Shown piece by piece: positions 11,873 through 23,634 of a stretch of DNA of 64,000 nucleotides. The stretch spans positions 930,001-994,000 of the forward strand of contig JAOANU010000010.1 in assembly GCA_034387635.1 (NCBI GenBank). Reading direction: 5' to 3'. The stretch comes from Rhodosporidiobolus odoratus (lineage: Eukaryota > Basidiomycota > Microbotryomycetes > Sporidiobolales > Sporidiobolaceae). Every line of letters begins with the position of its first letter. Positions within the stretch are counted from its first letter, which is position 1. Made by a program: the position numbers and the translations under genes. Under the pieces are notes generated by a model. The model saw only the letters and a list, made by a program, of their open reading frames with translations. It was not told where the DNA came from and ran no database searches.

Positions 11873-13336
11873 GGTGGATTAGGATGGGGTCAGGGAGGTG
11901 ATGGAGCGAGGTGTTCAAGGCGAAGTGAGACTGAGTGAGCGGGAGAGGAGGCAAGCAGAGGGAGCGGTGCTGCGTAGTCGAGGGGGAATGGGTCGAGTGG
12001 GCTGTGTAGCAGAGAGGATAGTAAGCAACTGTGTGGGTGTATTGGGAGTTCAAGTCTAGTCTCTTGTCAGTCTATCGATGAGCAAGAGGGGGATTCAACA
12101 TGAGGGCGTGTCCCGTTCGAGTCCCTCCCCGGCATCAACTCGAGTGTAGAGCCAAGTCTAGTCTGCCTGTGTGATAGAGAGATGGCCTCACATGTGACGA
12201 GTTTCTAGCTAGACAAGCCGTGAGAGACGGGAGGAAATAACGGAGGAGACTTCGGTCTTCCAACATCCCTCCCTCACCTCACCGCCGTGTCTCCCTCTCT
12301 CTCGCACAACCAGTACCGATCTCATAACCTCAAGGTAGCTCTTTCTCACCTGCGACGCTGTCGTCTTTCTCGTGTGCGCCAGCTGCTGCAAGACCGGCTC
12401 GTGTTCCGCCACTTTGCACGGCTTTCCTCGCTCGACTCTTTTACGACCTCAACTGGGTCCCGGACAGCTCGCGGAATCGCAGCGATCAGGCGAAGAGCTT
12501 GAAAGCAGGCCCTGTATCGAACATGGTTCAGCTTGGTGCAATCGGGACCCGGTGAGTCCCTTTTTCCTTGTTTCCGTTTTCCCTTTCCTCTTTTACTGAT
12601 CTTGTCAGCGAGCAGACTCGTCTTGTTTGTCTCACAAACCGCTCTGAGCGACCCTGGGCTGCCTCCGTGTGTGGTTGTGCAAGCTGCAAGAGCGGTGCTC
12701 CATTGCTCGCAGTCCTTTTCTCCGAAAAATCTCGCCGCCGACGCTGCTGTCCTGGCGCTGCTGTGGTCCCCGGCAAGCGCTGCACCGCTCAGGCGCAGGC
12801 TTCGCCTCTCGACGAGCACGGGGCATCAGCTGTGGCGCGTGCCGCCTCCTGACCATATCGTGTTGTCGAAGAATTCTACTTTCAGTCTATCTCGCTCGTG
12901 GCTCGTAACCCCCATCCGCTGCACAAGCGCATCGTTTCCACACAGGCCCCCGCGCCTGTCTGTCTGCTCTCCGCTCTGTGCCCCCTCTTTCCTCCACCCG
13001 TTCAACCGTCGATGCGGCTGGCCGACCACAGGTTTGAGGAGAAGCAAGAAAAGATTCTCGGACGCGTTTTCACCTTCTGGAGGGGTTGACGCGCACCGCT
13101 TGGCTTCCCTGGTCTTCCTGTGTGTCGTCTTCGACAGCGGAGTCAACACGCTCTTTACTGGAAGATCAACGCGAGTCTGCTGCAGCTGGTCGTCGTCTCC
13201 AGTTCAATCCCCAACGCCGCCCCGGACTTGTGATCTCTGGTCCCCTCCCGTCCGCGAACCCTCCACTTTTATACTCTGGAATACGACCTACCGAAAGCGA
13301 TCGACCCGACCAATCCTGCTACTCGACGACGCAACC
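11873..13336. other. Shared upstream region of RHO1 (-) and the double-finger gene (+)
   Basis: A divergent intergenic region of about 1.46 kb. The part next to 11872 should be the RHO1 promoter and leader, and the part next to 13337 that of the Zn2Cys6 gene. A frame in phase with ATG 13337 stays open from about 12533, but its predicted residues have no domain, look like translated leader, and pass a typical donor/branch context, so I do not treat it as coding. No RNA gene is supported. Confidence 0.5.
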
Positions 13337-15340
13337 ATGCCTGCGATTCCCTCAGCGTCGACCTCAACCTCCATTTCAACCTCAGGAGCGACCACAACTG
13401 GAGGAACCGGTCGAACTGAACGTAAAGGTCGGAAACTGAATCGACCTAGGTTAGGGGGACCGAGGACTCCGGCTTGTAGTGCCTGTACGTCTCGTTCCTA
13501 CCACCCCGTCCTTTAATAGACTTCTCTTCGTCAGGAATCGTCCCGCTAATATATCTCCTCCTCCTCCTCCTGTGCACTTACACCTCCGCGCGCTTCCCCT
13601 TTCCTCCTCGATCCTTGCCTGTATCTATGAACGCGCGCAAACAGGTCAAAAACGCCGCGTCAAGTGCGACGGCGGAGATCCCTGTTCTTCCTGCGTTCGC
13701 AAAGCGGCATGGGATGGACGTCCGTTACCAGTTCAGGGCAGTTGTCACTACGCTGGAGGAGCGGCACCGCTAGTGAGGAATGGGACTGGGAGTGGGTTGC
13801 TGGGGCTTCTACGAGAGTCGGGTGGGGAGGGAGGGAATGGTAGCGGAGGAAGACGTGAGTTTGTTCTTTCTTTCTTTCTTTCTTGCCGTCCAGACTTGTC
13901 TGCTTGTCATGCTTGCGAAGCGGAGGAGGGAGGTGCCAAGCTGATGCAGGTTATGGTTGTGACTTTGATAGGGAAGGGGAAAGGAAGGGCGGCTGAGGAG
14001 GAAGATGAGGCTTGGGATGAGAGGGAGTTGGGCAAGGGCAAGGGAAGAGAGGGAGAGGCGGACAAGGAGAAAAAACCTCTACAGAAGGGGCTGGCGTGCT
14101 TGGCCTGTGCGTTAGGATTGTCTCTCGATCTCTTCCATGATTGCAATCCGGCTAACTCGCCCAAACGTCCATCTTGCCCCGGTGCTATTCTGGCGATCGT
14201 TCCCGCAGGCAAATCTCGCCGTGTGCGATGCGACGGCCTCAAACCTGCTTGCACGTCCTGCATGAAGCTGCAGGCAGCGGGTAAAGCAGGCGCCGAATGC
14301 GTGTACAGGGCGGATCTGTACTTGGCAAAGATGAGGCAAGAGGGAGTATTCGAGCCGGATGGGGAAGGTGAGTGTTCGCTGCTGCGTTTCTCATCTCAGG
14401 TCCTGACGAAGACCCACCTGCAGAAACTGTTCCACGCTGCCAGGACGACCACGTTCCCGATGCATCGTTTTCTTCAGCTCCGTCCCCGTCGCCATCAGCT
14501 TCAGACTCGCCACCTCCACTTCCTTTCTCGGCTACGATCCCAGTTGAACTCCTCCCGCCATTGCCACCTCTGCCCAGTCAGGCCGCGTCTCTTCCTTCCG
14601 GCTCATTGGCCTCTCTAGCGGCCGAATCGCCATTCAACCCTACACACCAACCTTCCGCCTTCCCAAGTGTCACCTATCCACCCCAACCCTATACCACCCA
14701 CGCCCACTCACCCTTCTTTCACCATCCCCACCCAAACTTCTCCGCCCCGCCTTCCCCCTCCACGTTCTCCACTGCCCCCTCCCTAGCTCTCTCCTCGATT
14801 ACCCCATCGTCTCTTTCCCTCCTACTCGACGATCCTGCTCAGAGCAACCCCGCTTCTGCATTCCCTTCACCTCGTACGCCTCTTACGCTCGAGGATCTAG
14901 CGAACCTAGGTCTACTCGCCAGAGCGCCTTACCCACCTGTACCTTATCCGCCCTCAGCCTTTTCTTCAGGAGCGAGTCAAAGTGGAGCAGCAAGTACGGT
15001 GGCAGGGGCATTCTGGGCTGGCGCCGCGCTGGATCTGGAAGGAATGGGCGACTTTGCCCTCACCCCCTCTATGCTCGAATCTACCGGCGGTCCTCTGACT
15101 TTCCAACCCCCACCTCCACCTCCCGCACCTCGAACACGGAAATGGACCAATCCCTCGAGTACGATTGGAGAGGCTGGAGGCGAAGCAGCAGGGGGGGCAG
15201 GAGGAGGAGGAGAAGGAGGAGGAGGAGGGACGGGAGACTTGATGCTCACTTTGCCTTTGCCTGCCGGGAAGGCTTTTGAGGATTGGGAGGGGGAGGTTGG
15301 GTTGCCGGTCTTGAGGGGGTGGGAGGGAGTTTGGGAGTGA
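13337..15340 (+). CDS. Protein with two separate Zn2Cys6 binuclear zinc fingers
   Basis: Exons 13337-13484, 13645-14106, 14209-14367 and 14424-15340 give about 561 aa. Finger 1 is at residues 47-85 (CSACQKRRVKC, then CSSC and a final CHY). Finger 2 is at residues 201-236 (CLACKSRRVRC, DGLKPACTSC, CVY). Each finger has its second cysteine codon split by an intron at the same place (t|gt and t|gc), a sign of internal duplication. Between the fingers is a charged Glu/Lys/Gly linker; after them comes a Ser/Pro-rich region, a Gly-rich patch and an acidic end. No fungal-specific transcription-factor middle domain is visible. Single Zn2Cys6 domains bind DNA in fungal regulators, so a nuclear regulator is inferred. 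A small intron of 39 or 66 nt starting at the gtgagt near 13856 would also keep the frame, so the linker length is uncertain. Confidence 0.8.
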
Positions 15341-15577
15341 AGGAGAATCAAAATGGTGGGAAGATTGTTTATACATACCTTTTATCGCGAGTTTCAAAGA
15401 GATTGGTCGCATCTTCCGCATTCGAGTCGCTTGTTTTGTATACTTTCGGGGCATCGTCGTGCATTGAGAGGAAAGAAAGATAAGAAAAAGGGGGGGGGTG
15501 CTCTGGGAGTTTTTGCCGTCGCCGTCGCCGGCATTAATCTTTCTTCACCCAACAACGACCAAGTCAGTGTAAGTCAA
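15341..15577. other. Spacer between the double-finger gene and the RidA gene
   Basis: Only 237 bases, holding the 3'UTR of one gene and the promoter/leader of the next on the same strand. A run of nine G (15490-15498) lies within it. Confidence 0.5.
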
Positions 15578-16781
15578 ATGCTACCTCGTGTACGCTGTCC
15601 TCCCTCTCTATACATGCCGGCGCTCACTCTGCCTTGCCATCACAGCTTCTGCGTTCACCTCTGATCAGTCCGTCTCGGAGTCTCGTCAGTATCAATCGCT
15701 CACTTCCCGCTGCACGATACGCTATATCGACTAGCAGGATAACAAGTATGTCCGCTGCACCTTACGAGACCGTTTCGACCAAGAATGCGCCGAGTGCTGT
15801 CGGTCCTTACTCGTGCGTTCTCCCCTCCTCTGGTCCTTCCTTCCAGTCTCGAGGGAACGCTGCCACTGGAGGTCGTTACTCGTGGCCGCTGCTCTGAACC
15901 ATAGCGGCCGAGGTCTGCGCTCGTATCTGGAAGCGACAGGTCCCTTGAACGACGCGCACTGAACTATCCTCCTTTTTTCCCTACCCTTTTCTTCTCTCAT
16001 GGACTGGAAACGGGAACCAACAGCCAAGCCCTCAAGACCGACTCGCTCGTCTTCCTCTCTGGTTGTATCCCGTTGAACCCCGAGACCATGAAGGTGGTCG
16101 AGGGAGGGGTCGAGGAGCAAACTGTTCGTCTTCGTCGATTCGTTTTCTTCTCTGTCTCCTACGATGCTTCCTCGCTCGCGACATTCTTGCTGTCCGGAGA
16201 TTGGTTGTGCTCATGCGCTTGTGGTTTGTGTGCGCACAGGAACAAGCTATGAAGAACTTGACGGCTGTTGTTGAGGCTTCGGGGACAAAGTTGAGCCATG
16301 TCGTCAAGTGCACCGTTTTCATCAAGGTGCGCCCTCGTCTCTATCTTCGTCGTACACTGTGACTCTGCGAACAAGTACTGAGCGGTGATGAAAACCTGGC
16401 ATGCAGGACATGAACGACTTCCCCAAGGTGCGTCGCTCGTCTTTCGGCCCCCTGCTTGAACCTGTTCTCTATTACAGCATACAAGTGGTTAATGCTCAAG
16501 ACGTCTGTGCACAGATCAACGCCGTCTACTCGAAGCACTTTGGTGACTACAAGCCGGCTCGTTCCTGCGTCGAGGTGTGTTGATCTCACCATTTTTGCCT
16601 CGCCAAACTCGGCTTTACTGATGCGCGGAGTCGCTGTCATAGGTCGCCCGCCTTCCCCTTGATGTCCTTGTCGAGGTCGAGGCTATCGCTACCCTGTACG
16701 TTGCGTTCTCGCCGATTCTCTCTGCCCTCTCCCTCCACCCGCGCTGAGGAACTTTTGTCTGCTTCTCGCAGCCCGAAGTAG
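15578..16781 (+). CDS. MMF1: RidA/YjgF/UK114 family deaminase, probably mitochondrial (Mmf1-like)
   Basis: Exons 15578-15589, 15646-15812, 16024-16123, 16240-16326, 16407-16427, 16515-16574, 16643-16695 and 16772-16781 join to 169 aa. The body is a typical RidA domain: TKNAPSAVGPYSQALKTDSL, VFLSGCIPLNPETM, EEQTEQAMKNL, KCTVFIKDMNDFPKINAVYS, and RSCVEVARLPLDVLVEVEAI with the conserved catalytic-site Arg. RidA enzymes hydrolyse reactive enamine/imine intermediates of PLP enzymes, and yeast Mmf1 supports branched-chain amino-acid synthesis and mtDNA maintenance. The 12-nt first exon adds MLPR to LLRSPLISPSRSLVSINRS, an Arg/Ser-rich, acid-free leader that fits a mitochondrial transit peptide. The alternative ATG at 15748 (MSAAPYETV) would give a cytosolic form. 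The tiny first exon is inferred from frame, donor and acceptor only. Exon 3 uses a gttcgt donor. Confidence 0.86.
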
Positions 16782-17481
16782 ATCGGATGCCTCTCGGCGG
16801 GGCGAAAAAATCAGTAGCACAGAGCTGGACACGCCAGACGGCAGCAATACGAAAAGGAAGTTAGGATTCTGACCGTTCTTGCCTTTGCTCCCTGTGTCCA
16901 CCGCCTTCTCCGAAGCACTTGACTTCCAGGCTTGCTCGGACCACGTCTCCCGCTCTTATATGAGGCTCAGCTGATTTCCTCTTGACTTGTCCGGACCGCG
17001 TATGCGCCCACGCTCACATTGCGTGGCCAGACGCTGTTCTGCGAAGAAGCTCGTGACCTTGGCGCATTCTTTTTTTTTTTTCTCTTTGCTCTCGTATGAC
17101 TTGTTGACAACGAGCACGAGACTTGTGGCAATATTCGAAGCAATGGCGAGTGATGGTGTGCTGTGCATCACGGCGCGTGCTGGGGGCCATTGAACCCACA
17201 GCAGAACGCGCGATGGAAAAGCCGGTTGCAGCGGAAGTGGCAGAGAGAGTCTCGTGAAGATGGGAGTCACGCGTGTAGAGGCCCTCCGCGAGCGAAATGA
17301 GAGAGAGACGGAGATGTTCGGCTGTCGAGGTCAGCAGATAGGCGGTCCGAGCAAGAAATGCATACAGCCAGCGACTTGGACTCGCGAGGGGGAAACGACG
17401 GCAAGGCGTCCCGCGGATTCCTTTTTCCTCTCTCCTCGTTCTCTCACATCTTCCTTACCTATATACTCTACAGCTGATTCA
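16782..17481. promoter_or_regulatory. Probable promoter and leader of GDH2
   Basis: 700 bases without a supported gene. The last 80 bases before 17482 are pyrimidine-rich (cctctctcctcgttctctca). A T-rich run (17070-17082) sits about 400 bases upstream. I do not recognise a specific operator. Confidence 0.4.
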
Positions 17482-20400
17482 ATGCCAACTGCACTATCAC
17501 CCATTCCTTCAACTCAGGGACTTGCTTCCCCCTTGGCTCACCTCAAGCACCTCGACGTTCCGAGGACCCCCTCGCCTGGTCAGCTCTCTCCCCTTGTCCC
17601 TGCTGCCTGAGCTCCCTTGGCTGACTGCAGACTACGCGGAACCAGCTCATGGAACGATCGCGAATGGGGATCTCGGGTACACTCAGGCCAAATTCGCTGG
17701 CAAAGAGGAGCATCAGAAGACGGTTCTTGACGTACGTTTCCTTCCCCCTCCTCTACCTCCTTATCTCGCGAGCTTGAGCTGACGGGGACTTGCTACAGAT
17801 CGTCTCGAGCAACGGCTTCCTTCCCGACGCGCTCGTCGAAAGCGAGTGCGTGATTTTCTCCTCGCATATTGCAAGGGTGGGGGTGGGGTTGACCGTTTTT
17901 CTACCTTCTTGTCTTCGCCGTCTTCGTCTTTCGTTGCGTCCTGTCTCGCCTCGGATTCGCTGCGCAGAGTCGATTGGTTCTATACCCAGCTTGGGTTGGA
18001 CGATGGGTACTTCAAGGTTAACTCGCCGGAAGATGTTGCAGATCATGTCGAGGTGCGTTTCCTCCTGGTCCCTTTGCGCAGGCACTGCTCGGGTTACTGT
18101 ACAGTGGACCTGACTGAACGCGAGGGCGTACGCAGAGCCTTTACGGTGCCAAGGTTCAAGCCCACGCCGCACACCAGGATTACCTCGAGATCAAATTGGA
18201 GAAAGAGGGCGAGGTGCGTCGAGACTCTGTTCACTTTCTCGTGCTTGCTCTGCCTAGCAGCATCTGATTCTTGTTTGCTGTCATTCGCACAGAACTCCGC
18301 CGTCTACATCTTCACCTCCCCTCCAGGCGTGACCCTCTCGAACGGTCCTCATTACGAGCAGCGCATTGACGAGCGATACATCGACCCTTCGACTGCGTCC
18401 ATCGCCTGGCGTCTCGAGTCTTACCGCGCTGCTGGAGCAGAAGACCTCGGCAGCAACGGGCACGTCGATGCGCATGGCATTCCCGGACCTACGTCCGTCG
18501 CCGCTCAACTCAGATCCTATTTCGTCTCTCGCTGTGACTTTGTCTCCACCTCTCACAATGAGAAAGAAATTCGCGAGCCGGGAGTCAACATCCGCGAAGT
18601 CTCGGACAAAACTTTCTTGGAGAAGGCGACTGAGAATACGCTCGAGATGTATCAGGAGTTGATGGATGAAGCGTTGAGGAGGATGGGTCCCGTTGTAGCC
18701 GCTTATGATGTTGAGAAGAGTAGGGAGAGGAGGGTCGTTATTGCTTACAGGCAGGGTGGGACGAGGACTTACTTCTCCGCTCTGTCCGATCTTTACCACT
18801 CGTGCGTTGACTGTTCCTCCTTCCTTACCTTCTGACTCACCTTTAGGCGGCGGACTGAAGGGCTACGGTGTACTCCCTCTGCACACAGGTACGGCTTCTA
18901 CTCAACCCGTAAATACGTCGAGAACTTCAGGAACGGCGTCACGGTCGTCTCGCTCTACCTCAACCCGCTTCACGGTCCTCCTTCCGAGGCCAGCATCCTC
19001 CAGATCATCAAAGAGGCCAGCTTGATCTGTGCGTTCTCCGTGCCTTCCGCCCCTTGTTTTCTGCTCAGTCATTGACCTCTTTCTCCGCGCTCGCGCTCGC
19101 AGACGTCCTTCCCGCCAACCCTCTATTCACTGGGTCCCAGCTTTCTGTGCAAGAGGCATCTTACGCATACGCTGTCTGGATCTTCGCCCAGCACTTCCTC
19201 AACCGTCTCGGTCCTGCTTACACCGCTCTCCGTGGTTTCCTCGATGAGAACGACTCGGTCCAGGCCGGCGTTTTGGGCGACATTAGGGCGAGGTTCAGGC
19301 AGGAAACCTTCACGAGGGGTGGTATCTTGGAGACCCTGCAGGGCTACACTGAGATTGTAAGCGCTTCCCTATCTCACCGACTTTTCGTTTCAACCAGACT
19401 GACGTTTTTTTCTTACGTACACTCCAGATCCGCCTCGCCTACATCTCTTTCGCTTCTCACCACTACCCCAACGTGACTACCGCTCAACTCGTCCCTACCC
19501 TCTCCTACGCCCGCCTCCAATCTGCCGAGGTCTTCACCTCAGACCAACTCCGCGCTCACATCACCAAAACCGTCCTCAACAAACACGACGCTCAGATCCT
19601 CGAAGCCCTCGTCACCTTCAACGATGCGGTTCTCAAGACTAACCTTTACACTCCGACTAAGAGTGCGCTCAGCTTTAGGCTGGATCCCAAGTTCTTGCCT
19701 GAGGTTGAGTACCCGGTCAGGGCTTATGGGTTGTTCTTGGTGGTGGGAGATGGGTTCAGGGGGTTGCACCTCAGGTTCGTTCCTCTGCAGATGCTCTTCT
19801 CTCTCAGCAGGGTCTGACTGTGACGGCGCTACTCGTGCCTTTCCCTGCGCATCAGGTTCAAGGATGTTGCCCGCGGTGGTCTTCGGATGATCATGTCCCG
19901 CAACCGCGAAGTCTACTCAAGTACATCTCCTCGTCGCTTACACTCTTTCGACCCTCCGCTCACGTCTCTGCCTGGTATCCGCAGTCAACCAGCGTAACCT
20001 CTTCGACGAGGTGTACGGTCTCGCTTCCACTCAGGCGCTCAAGAACAAGGTTTGTCCACCTATTTCCTTCTCTGGCTTAGGGTGAGCTTGACTGACAACG
20101 CCGGTACGTTTCGCACGCAGGACATCCCTGAAGGCGGTTCGAAGGGTGCTATTTTGCCCGACCTTGGAGCTAACCCGCAAGTCGTATTCGAGAAGTTTGT
20201 TGATGGTGCGCTTTCTTTTCAGTTTGCCTATCCTTCACCGAGCGCCGGCTTGCTACTTGCATGGATTCTAGCTGACATTTCTGAGATGCGCAGCTATCTT
20301 CGACCTCCTCCTGCCCGGAAAGACTCCGGGTGTTAAGGACAAAATCGTTGACCTGTACGGCAAGGAGGAGATCGTGCGTGCTCTCGCTCTTTCATCCGGA

Positions 20401-22348
20401 CCATATGCTGACCTGCCTCTGCCTCCCGTTGCTCATGCCTGTTCTCCCTCTCCTTCTCGACCCACCACCCCTATTTCGTCGCTTTATTGCTTTGTCTTTG
20501 TCCTGTTCAGCTCTTCTTCGGTCCCGACGAGGGAACTGCCAACTACATGGCCTGGCTTGCGGACCATGCCCGTGCTCGCGGAGCGGCGTGGTGGAAGGCC
20601 TCGTCGACTGGCAAGCCCGCTTCGACTCACGGTGGGATTCCTCACGACGTGCGTCTTTCGCCCCGGTTTCTCGCTTCGTAAAGAAAAGGTTGCTGATGAT
20701 GAGTATGTTTCGACAGGTCTTCGGTATGACCTCGCTTTCGGTTCGTGGGTACACGACCGGAATTTACAGGAAGCTTGGCCTGAGTGCGTCTTTTCTCCTT
20801 GTATAGAGTTGCAGAATCTGTTCATACTGACAGGCTGGGCGTCTGAGCAGAGGAGGAAGAGATCAAGAAGGTTCAGACTGGTGGACCAGATGGTGACCTC
20901 GGCTCGAACGAGATCCTCCTTTCCAAGGACAAGACAATCACCAGTTCGTCCCTGTCCTTTCTCAGTGCTCCGGATTATCCTGCTCACTCGCACCTTCTCC
21001 CAGTCATCGACGGCTCCGGTACCCTCCACGACCCCGTCGGCCTCGACCGTACTGAACTCACCCGTCTGGCCAAAGAGCGAAAGATGGTCGTCCACTTTGA
21101 CCGCTCCAAACTCTCCAGAGACGGTTACCTCATCCTCGTCGACGACAGGGATGTCAGTCTCCCGAATGGTGAGGTTGTGGCCGATGGAACTGAGTTCAGG
21201 AATTCGGCTCACTTGAGGTACAAGGCGGATTTGTTGGTGCCGTGCGGTGGGAGGTATGTTTGCACTTTTTCCGTCGATTTGGTTTTGATTGGCTCGCTTT
21301 GTCAGGCTCGAGACGGTGGCTGATCGTCCTTTGGGTCCGCGCGTACAGGCCGGAATCGGTCAACCTCGGCAACGTTTCGCAACTTTGGGATGCCGAGGGT
21401 GTACCCAGCTTCAAATACATCGTAGAAGGGTATGTCTCTCGTCCTGATTCGAGACTGCTGGACCGCCTGAAGCTGACAGAATTGCCCTTTGCAGCGCCAA
21501 CCTCTTCGTCTCGCCGCAAGCCCGCCTTCAGCTCGAGAAGAAGGGCGTCGTGCTGTACCGCGATGCTTCGGCTAACAAGGGGTACGTGCTTCCATTTCAC
21601 TCCTTCACTCTAGTGGGGCGTGGCTGACCAAAGATGCGCGCGTAGTGGTGTCACTTCGTCGAGTCTCGAAGTTCTTGCCGGCATGTCGCTTAACGATGAA
21701 CAGTTCATCAAGCTCATGTGCTCGCCGCCTGGAACTCGTGCGACACGTTCTTGAAGGTCCATCCAGGAGCTCAACTGACGCAGCTTTATTGCATCGCAGA
21801 GGACCTTTCCGATTTCTACCTCAAGTACACTCGCTCTATCCAGGAGACCAGTATGTCCCTTCCCTTTTCCTCATTGACATGCAGAGCTGTAGCCCATGCC
21901 CGCTCCGCTTTGCAGTCTCTGCCAACGCCACTTCCGAGTTCAACGCAATCTGGGCCGAACACGAGAAGACTGGCAGGCCGTATACTCTGTTCGTCCTTCC
22001 CTCCCCCTCAGCCGAGAGAACTGTTGCGCTGACTCGAGACTATTCCGCAGCCTCTCCGACGACCTGTCCCGCAAGCTCGTTCAGCTTCAAGACGAAATGG
22101 AACAGTCAAGCCTGTACGACGATGAAAAGCTCCGCCGAGCCGTGATGGCCCGCGCCCTTCCCAAAGTTCTCCTCGACGAAGTCGGCCTCGACACTCTCCT
22201 TTCTCGCCTTCCCGCCGCCTATGCTCACTCGATCTTCTCGTCGTACATTGCGTCGAGGTTCATCTACTCGTACGGGATTGATCCGTCTCCGATAGACTTC
22301 CATTACTTTTTGGTCAAGCTCAGTTCGGCGGCGGACGCGGAGCAATAG
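17482..22348 (+). CDS. GDH2: NAD-specific glutamate dehydrogenase
   Basis: I could assemble 23 exons, all in phase: 17482-17578, 17631-17731, 17799-17845, 17968-18052, 18136-18213, 18293-18801, 18889-19028, 19103-19356, 19428-19774, 19856-19920, 19985-20049, 20121-20205, 20294-20373, 20511-20648, 20717-20783, 20851-20943, 21004-21253, 21349-21429, 21495-21581, 21646-21737, 21800-21850, 21916-21988 and 22051-22348. They give about 924 aa, somewhat shorter than yeast Gdh2 (about 1090), mainly at the N-terminus. Family landmarks are FKDVARGGLRMIMSRNREVY (substrate pocket), IPEGGSKGAIL, FFGPDEGTANYMAW, GGIPHDVFGMTSLSVRGYTT (nucleotide-binding region), ADLLVPCGGRPESVNLGNV and KYIVEGANLFVSPQAR. The enzyme oxidises glutamate to 2-oxoglutarate and ammonium with NAD+ and feeds the TCA cycle during growth on amino acids. 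Two donors (gttcgt after 20943 and 21988) are less usual. Confidence 0.94.
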
Positions 22349-23634
22349 CCTATGAAATCAGCTGAGAGGACGGAGATGAGGTGAATAGAGGTTCCGTTAA
22401 CGTTTTCTTTGGTGTTTTCCCCTTTGTCTTTCTTCCTTTCCATACGCATGTTCTCATACACCCTATCTGCCTCCTCCTTCCCGGTTTCGTCTCTTTCGTC
22501 TGAGTCCTACTTGCGCGTTGTTTCCTTGGTTGTGTTCAGTCGTGTTTCAGTGCATCCTTTTCTTTCGGTCTCTCCTCGGTATCCTTCTCCTTCTGCATGA
22601 TCGTTTGCGTAACGACGTTGGGCTTGCTCCGACAAGACTTCTGCTGCTGTATCCCCGACTCCGTACGTCTTGCTGCGGCGTCGCGGGGAGGTAAGCGAGC
22701 AGAGCCAAATAAAGACTGAATTGAGAAGGTCAGCACGCCGGGGCTTTGGCTATGAACGCCTTGCGCTGAGGTGCCAAGGGGTTGCCATCACTCTCTAGCC
22801 TTTCGGTATCTCTAACATGAGGGAGGGTACGAGGAGGTCTTATATGGCAGAGGCTGCGCATCTCGCGAAGCAGGCTGTTTTTGCCAGGCGTTGAAGACCA
22901 ATAGTCAGACGATTCTTGGTTAGCGGTTGACGAGTGAGGGTGCCGAGAGACCAGACCTCAAGGCGCACAGGAACTATAGCGAGAAGAGCGCTAGACTTTG
23001 CTACACTTTGTGAAAAGCGTTGAGGCCTGAGGCAAAAAACCACAGATTTCATCGCTACGAGCTCTTCAGCGCGCTTGATCCCAAGAGCTTGACTGAGCGG
23101 CTGTACTGCTTTTTGCTTGGCCACCGCCCCGTCTATCGCAGTGCCGTTGCGTCTTAGCCCTCGCTCGCCAGTTTCGTTTCCCGGTTTCAAACGATGCGGA
23201 AAGACGCCAGCCAGCCTCGTCTCGTGCACTTTTCATGCTACCGCCGTGTAATCTTGACCCACTGGCTGCCACGCTTCTACACTTGACACGAGCTGAGGGG
23301 GGTGAGCAAGGGAGGACTTTCTCGGCGGCAGTAGCGGGTCCAACATGCCGCTCACGTTGAAGCGAGCTACGTCAGATCCGCCTCAACCAAGTGGAATATA
23401 GAGTCAAGCTCGTGCGGTGGATCGAGAATGGGCGGACTGCGACACCGCCAATCCTCGCTCACTGCTTTTCTTTCGGTCTTCGTTGGGCGTGCAAGTGAGA
23501 ATGTGAACTGAATAGTTGGAATCAGGCTGATAAGGGATGGTGATGGTACACTTTAGACTGAAGACAACGACAAGGAACAGGAAAAGACGAAGGGGCACTG
23601 CGAATAGGACGGAAAGGGAAAGGCGAAGAAGCAC
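22349..23634. other. Convergent region between GDH2 and a small minus-strand gene
   Basis: GDH2 ends at 22348 (+) and the next gene ends at 23635 (-), so both 3'UTRs lie here. The first 250 bases are T/C-rich (ttttctttggtgttttcccc), as in 3'UTRs. Between about 22700 and 23400 I see no gene, RNA or repeat. Confidence 0.5.

Noticed and set aside
12090..12140. tRNA-like B box (cgttcgagtcc) followed by ccccggcatca
   Set aside because: The T stem does not pair properly and no matching 5' acceptor strand (gccgggg) or cloverleaf exists upstream. At most it is a decayed fragment.
12533..13516. Open frame of 327 codons in phase with the double-finger gene
   Set aside because: The part before 13337 has no domain and looks like translated leader. 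ATG 13337 has a better context and fits the spliced gene.
15634..15747. RidA start at 15634
   Set aside because: The codon is TTG. The leader is better explained by the spliced exon starting at ATG 15578.
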